Below, one piece after another: positions 33,569 to 44,412 of a stretch of 64,000 nt of DNA. Source of the DNA: Nemertoderma westbladi (taxonomy: Eukaryota; Xenacoelomorpha; Nemertodermatida; Nemertodermatidae); NCBI GenBank assembly GCA_032718475.1, contig JAUCBJ010000050.1:50448-114447 (forward strand), read 5' to 3'. Below the pieces are notes generated by a model that searched no databases, had not been told where the DNA came from, and was given only the letters and a program-made list of their open reading frames with translations. The translations under genes and the position numbers were made by a program. The stretch's first letter is position 1, and each line of letters opens with the position of its first letter.

Positions 33569-35069
33569 TGTTGCCGTTATTCCTACACCAGGGGGAAAAA
33601 CGCCGATGCTGGAGACGTGACTTAACAGACCACCGAGCCCCGGCCAGTCACCGGATATTGATTGTGGGGAGGGAATATTTCTAAGATGCAAGTTTGCGGT
33701 TGAGAAAAGCTGCATTAGTTGGATATACTCTTTAATGTAACTTCCTATAGTTGAAAACCTGTTGAAACCTGATTAAGAATAATTTTGGGCTTCCCCAAAT
33801 CAATATACACCAAATATTCACAATAAGTATACACGATAATATAAATCCCTACGGTATATTATTTAATAACCCGCTGTTCGCTCAGAATTTTAGCCTACCT
33901 AATGTTCCCCAGATTTTCCCTCAGTCCCAGTCTTAGTGCCGTAGTGTCGGTGTCGGTCGACCCTGTCGCGTGTCCGTTCCACCCCTCACGAACCCCGAAG
34001 GGAACGATCATCGAGAACCAGCACGGCTTGGCTAAGGGTCGGTCCAGTCGGTAGACTCTGTCGCGTATCCGTACCACCCCTCTCGAACCCCGAAGGGTTC
34101 GGTCATCGAGAACCAGTACGGCTTGGCTAGGAGTCCGTCAGTTCATCACAGAAACCCAACCACCTAGGCTTTCCGAGTCCTTTTCAGGCTCGTAGTCGCT
34201 TCGGCAGCCGAGAAACTGCTCCGAACAGTCGGTAGGCCAGTAGAGTCTAGTCGAGTCTAGTCCTTTGTCTTTCGACCCCATCGCGTGTCCGTTCCACCCC
34301 TCACGAACCCCGAAGGGAACGATCATCGAGAACCAGAACGGCTTGGCTAAGGGGTCTGTCGTCGGTTCCCGTCGCGAATCACAGTCAAGCAGTCAGCGTT
34401 CCGAGTCCTTTTCAGGCTCGTAGTAGCCGCAGTTGACCCGAGACCGCTAAGGGCAGTCCTTGTCAAACCAGTCCTGTGGCCAGCCCTTTCGCATGTCCGT
34501 CCCACCCCTCACGAACCCCGAAGGGATCGGTCATCGAGAACCAGTACGGCTTAGGTCAGGGGGCAGTCTTAAGTTGGCCACCTGTTCGCGTGTCCGCTCC
34601 ACCCCTCACGAACCCCGGGGTTCGATCATCGAGACCCAGAACGGCTTGGCTACTAAGGGGCCGTCGGTGCCCGTCGCAAATCCCTGACACAAGCAGTCAG
34701 CGTTCCGAGTCCTTTTCAGGCTCGTAGTAGCTGCCGTTGGCCAGGGACCGCTAAGGGCAGTCCTTGTCCTTTAGGCCTGGCGCATTACCAAATCCACCCC
34801 TACAGGCAGCAGGAAGTTGGCCAGGGCCTAATAGTACTCAGGCTAACCTGAATACTGCTTGCATTTTCCATCCCCCCTGGCCCTTATAACTATGAAATTA
34901 TTCCTGTACCCTGTAAGTTGCCCCAAAGTTCGCCCATAAATCGCCCCCAGTTTAATGAATGTGCCCAAAACCCATGGTCCCGCACCCAGTAGTAATATCG
35001 GAATAATCAATTTTAATAAAATACAAAAATATTCAACTCGCGTTATGGAAAGTTGAAATACCGCGAACA
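33569..35069 (-). repeat. 5' LTR of nested element
   Basis: Direct repeat of 23677-25177; one difference noticed (34905). It contains the same five structured units and hairpin motifs at 34171-34196, 34399-34424 and 34703-34728. Bases 35070-35074 (CGGAT) are the right target duplication. Confidence 0.95.
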
Positions 35070-35497
35070 CGGATGAATTTATTGTGTTCATCTAGCTTGG
35101 TGAGTTTGGTTCCAAGTATTAAGGGATGGGCGCGGATGGTACGACTGCACACATCGGCTAGCCAACCGGCAAGTGCTGCGTTTTCAAAGATCGTGTATAT
35201 AGCTAAGGAGTGACGAAGTGGAACACTCATAAAGCTATACACGGCGCCAGGTGCGGTCAATGGTCCATCAAAGTATAAACGAGAATAATGATCTCCATAT
35301 ACTTGTTGGTAATTGATAGGATTTCCAACCTTGAAATTCCATCCGTATTCTTGAAAGGCAAGATGTCCGATGGAGGTTCGTTGTACTTTAGTAATGCCGC
35401 TGGGTGTATTGGCATACATAGTGCGGAAGAAACCTCGGCCTTCTGCCCAGGGAGCAATCAGCTGAGTATCAACGAAAGGGTATGGAATGTTCTCCAT
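35070..35497 (-). pseudogene. Third ORF of outer BEL/Pao element, exonuclease-like C-half, cut by nested insertion
   Basis: The frame includes PFVDTQLIAPWAEGRG, which matches the CIDTQTLLAWL block of the nested homologue. It continues with SIGHLAFQEYGWNFKVGN (matching GIGYLAVLNGGIDFKPQK), YQQVYG (matching YNKIYG) and HSLAIYTIFENAALAGWLADV (matching YIYVVMECYTVAKFICKTL; Glu again at the exo III Asp position). It runs straight into the target duplication and resumes in the same frame at 23676, so the nested element interrupted a continuous reading frame. A stop lies just upstream (about 35513). Confidence 0.7.
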
Positions 35498-35902
35498 GTT
35501 CCCGTCGTATGCCTAATATGTTCTCCGACAGCGATGGTAGAGCAGAGGAAAAACTATTTCGCATTCTGAAATATTCAGAAATACGATCTCAGTAGGAGGA
35601 TTCAAACGTTCGAAGACTATCTCCAAATGAATTTATCCCCAGTGATTAGGGGGTGAACAACCAGATTTATGACACATAATGGTACCAGTTGTTCACAGAC
35701 TATCCACGTGTCCTTTTAGTCCTTGAATCACGGTTGTGGACTTAAGGAAATTATTGGTGGTTGATTATCTAATCAACGACAAGAGGGTGGAAGTTGATAT
35801 CATAAATATCAACAGAGTGTGACATGGACAGGAGGTGCGGACACCAATATGAGCATCCAGATTAATAGTAAGGGATGGGAGGTTTATTAAGAGGCGGTAT
35901 GT
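35498..35902 (-). other. Spacer with stops inside outer third ORF (intron or decay)
   Basis: About 400 bp with several stops in the flanking frame, where the homologue has only about 30 residues. It could be an intron; weak matches are GT near 35920 and an AG at about 35512. It could equally be decayed sequence. Confidence 0.3.
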
Positions 35903-36100
35903 TCAATACCACGATACGGCAATGATCGGTCGATCGTCTCCCAAAGCTCCGAGCGCGTTGGGGAGAGAAGGTGGGATGAAGTATGTTGTATTTTCAATAG
36001 CGATGTATAGAGGGATAAGGGAAGTAAAGAGGAGGGAGGATATATGGTAGTATCCATAAGATACCACAATGGACATGTTTTCTGTCACGTCATCATTCAT
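35903..36100 (-). pseudogene. Third ORF of outer element, start of exonuclease-like domain
   Basis: The reading TTYFIPPSLPNALGALGDD followed by RPIIAVSW aligns with IWLLPTDIQKILFDFDVIKIGSD of the intact homologue, in the same frame as 35070-35497. It ends at a stop after VSWY. Confidence 0.5.
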
Positions 36101-36302
36101 TCTTGCCTTTTAATTGTGACACTGATCACAATAATTGCAGGAAAACGATGAAGGAAGAGAAAATTACAGCCTCCCGAAGGAGACCGCCCGCGAGCACCCG
36201 TGCCCCGGGGAAAACTATTCACATTATGGACCCTGGACATTAACCCATGTCTCTTCTCCAGTGGTTCTCCTCTATTTGTCTTTACAAGCCTTCTTCCACG
36301 TT

Positions 36303-36680
36303 CTATCTTTCGAGTTGATTTCGAATAGAATTCTCATTTTCTATTCTCGGTTTATCGTTCCGACTCCGCTGGGTATGATATTTAAATAAAACCATTTCCC
36401 TTTCGGTGTCTACATCATCCGTATCGTGTAAATCGATAGGATGGCCAGTAGTTAAGAAGTCCATATACGTACCATTACGATACGTATAGCGAGCGGTGAA
36501 CTTTCTATAATCCAATTCACGCGTAAATTGCTCCGGGGACATTGGCGGTTCGATATAACGACCATCATCCTCTGTAGTAGTTGGACCAGCGTCGCCGCGT
36601 ATCAAGCTATCGACATACGCTTGTAAAGGTAGAGTATATCGCTCCCTGATACCAAGATCATCTTCTATCAACTCAGTCAT
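36303..36680 (-). pseudogene. Third ORF of outer element, candidate N-terminal fragment
   Basis: 125-codon frame beginning MTELIEDDLGIRERYTLP, rich in Asp/Glu/Thr, with no recognised domain. It lies directly upstream of the exonuclease-like fragments but in another frame, separated by about 200 bp with stops. The assignment rests on position only; it may be a separate small ORF or an exon. Confidence 0.35.
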
Positions 36681-38318
36681 ATCTGCTATATGAGTTTATC
36701 AATATTATAATGAGTTTATATATTAGGCTAACGGGCGTCGCTGCCTACCCCTCTTTTGCCCCCGGACAGTGCAAGATCCTCAGCGCCGATGTACCGTCGT
36801 CGCTGTGCTTTCGCCAACGATGTAGCTACACAACGACAACGATAACCGGCACAAGTCACTCCACTGTCCGTCCCAAAGGCTTGGATGTACTTCAGGTTCT
36901 TTCTGGAGAGTTAGGGCTACTTTCACAATTGCGACTCGCTACTGTAAACACACTTTAGCAGTAACATATAAATACTATAAATGCACAAATTCAACACAAC
37001 TGTCACAAACTGTACACATTCGGGCCATTTGTCCGTTAGTCAGTGCCTTCCAGAATGTCACTTTATTTATTAGGTATCCTTGGATACTAGCAGTGCGCTA
37101 TTTATTCCCTATGCTATTCAATGGGGCAAGCTTTCTATTGTTCTTTTAACTCACTTCTAATTCTAGCGTGGTTGTTGCCATGGTGACATTATGGAAAGCT
37201 AGCGGTATAATTAGGGTAATTCTCATGCATACAGATCTGGGATGCTATTTAATAGTAATTCTTTAATGGTCAATATCCTCTCTATACATGATTTTATGAA
37301 TTTTATCGGCTATTGACTATATATTGGAGATTCTCGCACACTAATACACTTAATAGAATGAATCTCCGCTCCCATGATCTATTAATTAAAGGAATTTTGG
37401 GAATGTTATAAATTGCATAAAAATGACAATTTATCAAATTCGTTAAAATATGAATTTAAATTTATTCCCGTAAATTTTATTATTTAATATTAAATAGACA
37501 CAATTTTATTCCAGAACATGTCTGGGGACTGGGATCCTTGATTCTAGGAAATTGGTCTTTTTAAGAAGATCGGTAAGTGCTACGATATCTTAATAGACTA
37601 GAATTTTAAAGGATCTAAAATTTGACAGATTTTGTAAATATTAATAATTAATATTTAGGATGGGCACCAGTTTATTCCAGAACTTGTCTGGGGACGTTAA
37701 CCACTGATTCTAGAATTTTGTCTTTCAAGTATATCGGTGGGTGCCGCGATATCTTAACCGACTAGAATTGCAGATGGTCAAAGGGTTTAACAGATTTATT
37801 TTGCATTATACGCTACTGTTAAAGGGACATCACGCTACTATATGTATTATTTAATATACGGTATGAGAGCAATATCGCACGAAGCAATGTCAGTGAGAAG
37901 AGGCAAGTCGTTTCCAAGGTCTACCCAGAGCTTGGTTTAGCCGAGACACGAGGATCTGCATTTTGCATTCCTAATACTCTACTTACCAATAATACTTGAA
38001 TATAGTAGGAGCTTTATTGTACTTTAATAAGTACGGACATTTCATCTTACTGTAGTTACGTATTTGTAATGTAATACGGACAGTAACGAAAGAGAAAAAG
38101 AATTATTTCTCGCCGTCGTACTAAATATATAATATATAAGTAATTAAGTAATAAACACTAATATACATTGCACTAATCTACTAAATAATCGCTAAAATAA
38201 CATTCTACTAAATAAAATTAAAGAAAACGATTATAATAAAATTACATAATAATACATACATAAATATAAAATGATAAGAATATAAAATAATATGGTCACA
38301 CACCCACTCCATATGCTA
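36681..38318 (-). other. Non-coding gap between pol and third ORF of outer element, with 165-bp tandem repeat
   Basis: Two diverged copies of a block around TTTATTCCAGAACNTGTCTGGGGAC, then ATTCTAG, then CGATATCTTAANNGACTAGAATT, at about 37505-37640 and 37668-37800. The rest is AT-rich and non-coding. Like the corresponding gap in the nested element it is long, which suggests that the third ORF has its own promoter or is reached by splicing. Confidence 0.55.
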
Positions 38319-40185
38319 CTAAGCTGGGGAGTCCCTAGATGTTTGTTGGATTAGGGAGGTGGTCGTGGGAAGAGTATCTTGTCTTCCATAGTTTCCGGAG
38401 AGTTCTCTGTCTCTTTCCAGTAGACATAAACGACCAACTGGGCGATTGAGCTGCTGTGTCTCGATGACAATTCCCGGTTTCTTGAAGTTACGTCGCTTGA
38501 CGACGAGTTCTACCGATCGCACCAAACCGTCATCCGAGATGTGAGTCTCGATGATACGACCTGTCTGCCACCGCTTACGTGGAAGATCTGAATCCACAAT
38601 AAGGACCATGTCTCCAGCGCTGACATTTTCTTGCTGCGCAAACCACTTCGTTCGAAGTTGTAGTGTGGGCAGATAGTGTTTTTCGAAATGGTCAGCGAAA
38701 CGACGGGATAACAACTGCATAAGTTGCCAAGTTTGCCGGCAGTATTCGTCTCCGTCTGTGATTTCCGATTGTGGGAGCATGGCTACAGGTTTCTTCAGTA
38801 GGAAGTGCGCAGGTGTTAGCGCTTCCAGGGAATCGGGACTCGATGAGACTGGCATAAGCGGTCTCTCATTGAGATAGGCGGTGATTTCCTCCATTAACGT
38901 CCACAAAAGTTCGTCGGTGAGATACGCGCGGCACGTCACTATAAAGTGAAATGCGGTCTTCACACTTCTAATTAATCTCTCCCAACTTCCTCCCCACCAA
39001 GGGGCGTCGGTGGCGTTGAAGGTCCAGCTAGACGCTGTTACCTTTAGCTGATCGTCCACCTGTCTTTGGTTCCAATCTTTGATGTAAGCTTTGATTTCAT
39101 TGTTGGCACCAATGAAGTTTGTTCCCTTATCAGATCTCATCGTGTTACTGGTTCCAAAGCGAGCGATCTGTCGTCGTAAGCTTAATAGGAAGCTGTTGGT
39201 AGATAAATCGTTCACCATGTCGAGATGGATAGCTCTACAAGTCATACAAACAAAGATGACACACCATCTCTTGACTATAGTCCTAGCACGATATACTTCA
39301 ATAGGGCCAAATAAATCTACACCGGTATTAGTAAAGGGTGGTTCATAGAAGCTTACTCGTTCCCTAGGTAATTCTGCCTCTCGCTGTGTTAAAGGCCTAC
39401 TGAATGCTTTCCTACAGGGTATGCAGTTCCTAAGAACTTGGTTCAGAGCTCTACGGGGTTTATAGAAATAATAGCGAGTTCGAATTTCGCTAAGAACTCG
39501 TTCTCTACCAGCATGATAAAGTTTGCTGTGAACATCTACAATCATCTTGACTTGTATCTCAAGATTTCTAATGAGTATGGGAAACTTAGTGTCAAAGGAT
39601 AATGGAGCATTCGTTAATCTTCCTCCGACACGTATCAACCCATCTATCATTGTGCTAGAGAAACGATCCCTTAAGCGCATCTGTGGATTTCTCAACAACA
39701 GGAAATACTTATCGGAATCATCATAGCATTGCAGGAGTCTCAGCATCTGCTTGTTGGTTTCTTCATGCTCCTGATAACTGATCTTCTCCTTCAGAAACCT
39801 GTCGGATATCTTATATTTGGGAAGATCTTTAACAACATGGACCTGCACCGATGTCAGCGGAGCGGTATCACTATTGGTCTTCATCCCGGAGTAGTGATGG
39901 TGAAAACATCTTTTTAAATTTTTTAACGGCCTTACAGAGCCGATTCCAGGAACTGTAGTGATGTATCGCTCTATGCAGGAGAGGTGAGAGTCCTTGCGAG
40001 ACGTCTGGTATTCCAGATTTCCAATCCTTCTCACGGATTTCCACTACAGACTTATTTGTGGCTGTGGGTTTCTGATCCAAAGCGTTGTCTCCGGAAGTAT
40101 GTAGTACAGACAGATCTACCATAGGTTTAAATAACTTCGATTTACTCGCCCGAGTTTTAGGTTTGACTTTCTCCGCTCCCTTGGC
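38319..40185 (-). pseudogene. pol: BEL/Pao integrase and DUF5641 domain, outer element (after TAG, with frameshift)
   Basis: This continues the pol frame after the TAG at 40188-40186. The first part (40185 to about 39910) ends in SSWNRLCKAVKKFKKMF; the frame then moves by +1 near an A-rich run (about 39915-39935) and continues to 38319. Integrase features are zinc-binding H..H (VHSKLYHAG) with CIPC, and the catalytic triad in GVDLFGP (Asp), RSDKGTNFIGAN (Asp) and WWGGSWERLIRSVK (Glu). The DUF5641 domain follows (SAGDMVLIVDSDLPRKRW…) and ends in GRLCLLERD. In a working element it inserts cDNA into the genome. TAG and frameshift disable this copy. Confidence 0.88.
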
Positions 40186-43100
40186 CTATCTGATCTCTGC
40201 CGTAGTAAGATGAGGAGGCCATTCTTCTTCTTCTTTGTAGAGGAAGTCGGGTCCACCTAACCAGTCTGGAGTATCTACCAGTTCTTGTGGAGTAGCTCCC
40301 CTGGAGGCGATGTCTGCTGGATTGATCGTTCCGGGGCAATGTCTCCATTGATCCATCTTCGTGCGACTAAGTATAATGGCTACTCTGTTGGTAACGAAGA
40401 CACTGAACTGACAGACTTCATTGGTTATATACTCCAACACGAGTAAAGCATCGGTCCAATAGACAGTTTTCTCCAGTGGATAGTCGATCTGTTCTGTTAC
40501 ATTCCGGCCGATGGCTGTAGCGTATAGAGCCGCTTTTAACTCCGCTCGAGGAACTTTCAACTTGTTGTTTATCAATGCCTTAGAGGTAACCAAAGCGACT
40601 TTGATTCCATCCGGAGTTTCCACTCTTAGGTAGGCTACTATACCTATTCCCATATCGCTGGCGTCTCCAAACACATGGAGTTGATAGGAATAAGTATGGA
40701 GAACATGACCAAAATATGAACGGGAAATTATAAAGTTCTCGATGGCTGGTAGAGAATCTTCCCATTTCATCCACTTCTTTAATAATTCTCCCTTAAGTGG
40801 ATCGTCCCATGAGTGGTTTTCAAGCCACATTTGTTGTACTAAACTCCAAGCAATCAATATAACTGGGCTAATAAATCCCAATGAATCGAAATAAGTGCTC
40901 AGGATACTTAAACAAATCCGTTTAGTCCGAACTGGATTATCTCGCTGTTTTAGCTGGAAAAACAGGATATCTCTCTCTGTGTCCCATTTCAAACCAAGTG
41001 TCTTGGTTTCTGGAAGATCATCTTTGATTAGATCTAGGTCTTTCGCTCCTCGATCTTCTACCGGGATCGACTCCAGAAACTCACGGGAGTTGCTGGTGAA
41101 TTTAGTTAATCGAAATCCACCTCTTTTTAAGCACTCTACCAGTCCTTTAGCGACATCAATGGCTTCTTCGACTGATGGAAGGGACTTTAGATTGTCATCC
41201 ATGTATATATCCCGTTTGATGTTGTCAATCACCTCTTTAGAGAAGGCTTCTCGGTTGTCATCCGCAGTGGTGCGCACCACTGAACAGGCGTTTGAAGGGC
41301 TTGAGATTATCCCAAAAGCCTGGATGGTCACCCAGTACTCCACCGGTTTCTGGTTGAGGTCTCCTTCAGGCCACCACAGAAATCGTAGGCTATCTCGATC
41401 CCTATCCAGCACCTTGACTTGTAAGAACATGCCTTCTATATCTGAGGCGAAAGCGATTGAATATTGTCTTAATCTTAAGAGTATTCCCAACAAGGATTGG
41501 AGTAAGTTGGGTCCGGTTAACAATTCGGAATTAAGGGATTGGCCCATGTAGAGTGCGGAGCCATCAAACACTACTCGTACCTCATGGGGTTTACCGGGTT
41601 TGGGAACGTAATGGTGAGTTAAATAATACGTTCTCTCAGTTATAGGTGTTTCTTCCAGTACTCGCTCCGCATATCCCTTGCTAATAAATTTCTTCAACTG
41701 CGTTTGATACATTTCTTTAGCTGAAGAATTTGCCATAAGGCGTCGATGTAGTTGAGCAATTCTTTTCTCCGCCAAGGGTCTGTTGTTTATGAACTTTGGT
41801 TCTCGTTTTCGGAAAGGTAGACCGATTTCATATCTACCTTGATCTTTAAGAAAACGTGTAGTTGTCTCTTGGATCTGCTTGGCTCTTTCTTCTTCTACCG
41901 ATAGGGCCTTATCGTAGGAATTGGGCTCTACAGCCTCTTGAGTAAAGAATCGTACGGCGTGTTCATCCCGAGTCTTGGCATTATAACGTTCAATGACGTC
42001 ATTAAGTTCGTCGTTATAGTCGTCTCGTTCTGATGGACGAAGGAGCTGACATAAGTTCACTTGGTTTTGCCAAGTCTCGTTTTCCTTAAGGAGATCAATG
42101 GTATTCTCCTCGTCGAAGAGTTGGTGGACATCGTCATTATCTGAGGAGTATGGTGTTCCCTCAGTTGGATCGTCTAACTCACTGCTCTCAACTTCCCAAT
42201 CTCTTACTTGATATACCTGATCTTTCGGTAATCTTTCCATGAGAGTTCTACGGGAAGGGCCAGTAAAGTACCAACCCACTCTAGTTCTTCCCGCATAAGC
42301 TTGTAGTGGTTGCGGTTGAGCAGGCCGTTTCTCCAATGTCTCGAGCGCCTCATGCGCATTTTGACCGATGAGTATTTGCACTCCACTGTAATCGGTGTTG
42401 AATCTAGGTATTTCAAGCTGCTGGGTGAAATCGTCCTCATCCCAGTTATAAGGTTCCACTTGGCTGGTAGCGAAGTTCTTTATCGCCACCATTTTTACTG
42501 ACCTTATACTATGTTCTCCTAGTTCATCCTGGGGGGTGGACAACGCACCTACATAATAATCCGCTATTACTGTAGATTTCCAAACTTGCATAATTCCTGA
42601 CATGTTTAGCTTAGTTCGGAACTTGGGTTGTCCAGCAAAGATGTCTTCGGCTAGTTCTTTGTCGATGAATGTTCCTGTACTACCGGAGTCAAGAAGGGCG
42701 TTCACTATATAACTCCTTTTAGGTCCGTGGACCCTTAACTGTACTACAGGAAATTCTCGGATTCCTACATTGGAAGTTGGCGCTTTCCAAAATGGTTGTC
42801 GATCAGAAGTAGTTAGGGTGAGGTCGCTGTCTGTGTCTTTTTCATACGTAAGTGCTCGATACACTGCGGTATTTATCATGTAACAGGATTCATCTTCGTC
42901 GGAGAATTCATCCGTATAGAATCCTTCCATCTCAGAACTTTGGTCAGTGTCGTTCACATCACTGAATTGGACATGTAGTTCGGAATCACTTACCTGACTC
43001 GGGCTGTTTCGTTCGAATTCAGTGTGCAACAAGATATGATGTTTCGCACCGCACTTTGCACACCTTGTGTCGGAGTAACAGGTTCGCCATTGGTGTCCTT

Positions 43101-44412
43101 GTCTGAGGCAATTATAACACAACCGCTTATCCCACATGACTTCCCGTCTCTCCGTTAATGATTTCTTCAGGAATTCATCACACATATTCAAACGGTGGGT
43201 CCCGTCACATAGCACACATTTCGGTTTGATGTTACTTACCTTATTTTGAATAACATTGTGCACACTCGTTCTTTCTTCGGGCTTTCTCACCTGAATTCTC
43301 TTAGGAGACGTAGGAGGAGTTTTTCTTACATGTTCTCTCCTGTCATTGGTTCGAGACTTGAATTTACTTACCTGTTCTTTAGGCATTTTATTGACATAAT
43401 ACGATCTTTCAGTGTCTTTCCCGCTATCCTCTCCTTGAGAAGTCTGGCTTTCGCCGTTGTCGGTATAACACACTGGTGTTACTTTTCTCCTAGAAACGGG
43501 TTTCTCACTTACCTTGTTTTCCGGTGTCTTCTCTCTGGACTGCCTTAGGAGCTGTAATTTCACTTCTCCATCTAAGAATGACATGAGATCAGCCATGGTA
43601 GGGTCTCGTCGTTGTTGTTCCATCATATATAACACTTTCTTATCCCAGCGTGTACCTACTCCACCCTTCGGTAAAGTAGAAGCCACGGCTCCAATAACCA
43701 TAGAACTCTGATATTCATGAGACTTACCTAACCAATCTAATTGTCTACAGATCTCTTGAATCTCATCGGAAAACTCTATTATCCCGCTGCTAATGAACTT
43801 TCGGGGCGCTACTAATTTTGCATACAAATATTTAGCTATGTTATTCCTATTACCATACCTGATGTTTAGTGTATCCCAAACTTGTCTTAATCCATCTGGA
43901 TGTCCAATAAACTTTAACGCCATTAACTTGGGAGATCCTTCCAAGCACTCGATGAGGAATCTAAGTTTCTCTCCATTAGATAGTACAGAGTTCTGTATGT
44001 TATCTTTGTAATATTCATTAAAAGGTAACCATTTCATCTCATCTCCATTGAACTTGACTATCTCTCCCACCTTTACCGCTTGACGGGCTTCGGTTCTAGC
44101 CATTTGACGCGTAAAACTTTCTTGGGCCATCGTGTTATTTAATATCGAGTTATCGGTATATAAATTTTTTGGATTATGATCAAGTCTATAGGGAATATCA
44201 TTGTCAAAAGGTTTATAATTACCCTTAATAGGGTTCACTATAGGAGTTTCTACTTCACTAGCAGTATAGATGCGTGTAGGCTCTACACCTTGCGCATGAG
44301 ATACTTCAGACCTAACAGGTTGACACATTGTTACCGGGGGTGGTGGTATACCCTTTTGTGTATTTACTAATTTATCGCGTTCTAACGCGATAATTTGCTG
44401 CACTTCTTGCAA
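40186..44412 (-). CDS. pol: BEL/Pao capsid, zinc knuckles, protease, RT and RNase H, outer element
   Basis: 1408-codon frame in the same phase as the upstream ORF, from which only one TAG separates it. Order: capsid-like DUF1759 (about 110-260), zinc knuckles around C399-C402, CYNCLRQGHQWRTC (432-445) and CAKC (451-454), retropepsin LLDSGSTGTFID (Asp575), RT with VFDGSA, SDIEGMF (motif A, Asp991), FGIISSPSNA (motif B) and YMDD (1070-1073), RNase H with FGDAS (Asp1250), RAELKA (Glu1291), YWTDA (Asp1321) and NPADIASRG (Asp1367). All catalytic residues are present. It ends at a TAG after TAEIR, before the integrase, which follows in frame. There is no ATG at the beginning; the frame starts after the upstream TAG, so expression would need readthrough or the TAG is a mutation. 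Confidence 0.9.
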   Translation of the reverse strand: MQEVQQIIALERDKLVNTQKGIPPPPVTMCQPVRSEVSHAQGVEPTRIYTASEVETPIVNPIKGNYKPFDNDIPYRLDHNPKNLYTDNSILNNTMAQESFTRQMARTEARQAVKVGEIVKFNGDEMKWLPFNEYYKDNIQNSVLSNGEKLRFLIECLEGSPKLMALKFIGHPDGLRQVWDTLNIRYGNRNNIAKYLYAKLVAPRKFISSGIIEFSDEIQEICRQLDWLGKSHEYQSSMVIGAVASTLPKGGVGTRWDKKVLYMMEQQRRDPTMADLMSFLDGEVKLQLLRQSREKTPENKVSEKPVSRRKVTPVCYTDNGESQTSQGEDSGKDTERSYYVNKMPKEQVSKFKSRTNDRREHVRKTPPTSPKRIQVRKPEERTSVHNVIQNKVSNIKPKCVLCDGTHRLNMCDEFLKKSLTERREVMWDKRLCYNCLRQGHQWRTCYSDTRCAKCGAKHHILLHTEFERNSPSQVSDSELHVQFSDVNDTDQSSEMEGFYTDEFSDEDESCYMINTAVYRALTYEKDTDSDLTLTTSDRQPFWKAPTSNVGIREFPVVQLRVHGPKRSYIVNALLDSGSTGTFIDKELAEDIFAGQPKFRTKLNMSGIMQVWKSTVIADYYVGALSTPQDELGEHSIRSVKMVAIKNFATSQVEPYNWDEDDFTQQLEIPRFNTDYSGVQILIGQNAHEALETLEKRPAQPQPLQAYAGRTRVGWYFTGPSRRTLMERLPKDQVYQVRDWEVESSELDDPTEGTPYSSDNDDVHQLFDEENTIDLLKENETWQNQVNLCQLLRPSERDDYNDELNDVIERYNAKTRDEHAVRFFTQEAVEPNSYDKALSVEEERAKQIQETTTRFLKDQGRYEIGLPFRKREPKFINNRPLAEKRIAQLHRRLMANSSAKEMYQTQLKKFISKGYAERVLEETPITERTYYLTHHYVPKPGKPHEVRVVFDGSALYMGQSLNSELLTGPNLLQSLLGILLRLRQYSIAFASDIEGMFLQVKVLDRDRDSLRFLWWPEGDLNQKPVEYWVTIQAFGIISSPSNACSVVRTTADDNREAFSKEVIDNIKRDIYMDDNLKSLPSVEEAIDVAKGLVECLKRGGFRLTKFTSNSREFLESIPVEDRGAKDLDLIKDDLPETKTLGLKWDTERDILFFQLKQRDNPVRTKRICLSILSTYFDSLGFISPVILIAWSLVQQMWLENHSWDDPLKGELLKKWMKWEDSLPAIENFIISRSYFGHVLHTYSYQLHVFGDASDMGIGIVAYLRVETPDGIKVALVTSKALINNKLKVPRAELKAALYATAIGRNVTEQIDYPLEKTVYWTDALLVLEYITNEVCQFSVFVTNRVAIILSRTKMDQWRHCPGTINPADIASRGATPQELVDTPDWLGGPDFLYKEEEEWPPHLTTAEIR

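Larger units (their letters stand above)
23677..35069 (-). mobile_element. Nested young non-autonomous BEL/Pao element (11.4 kb)
   Basis: Two 1501-bp direct LTRs (TGTTGCCG…CGCGAACA) flank 8.4 kb, with the 5-bp target duplication CGGAT at 23672-23676 and 35070-35074. The LTR copies line up with a constant offset of 9892, and I saw a single difference (C at 25013, T at 34905), so the insertion is very recent. On the minus strand it carries Gag-protease fused to the last domain of pol (29189-33046) and an intact third ORF (25344-27944). RT, RNase H and most of integrase are deleted, so mobility must rely on enzymes supplied in trans. It landed in the third ORF of the outer BEL/Pao element without changing the frame on either side. 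Confidence 0.95.

Noticed and set aside
39905-39940. Programmed frameshift in pol near AAAAAATTTAAAAAG
   Set aside because: The shift needed is +1, and no heptamer fits the X XXY YYZ rule in the pol frame; a one-base indel in the A run is simpler.
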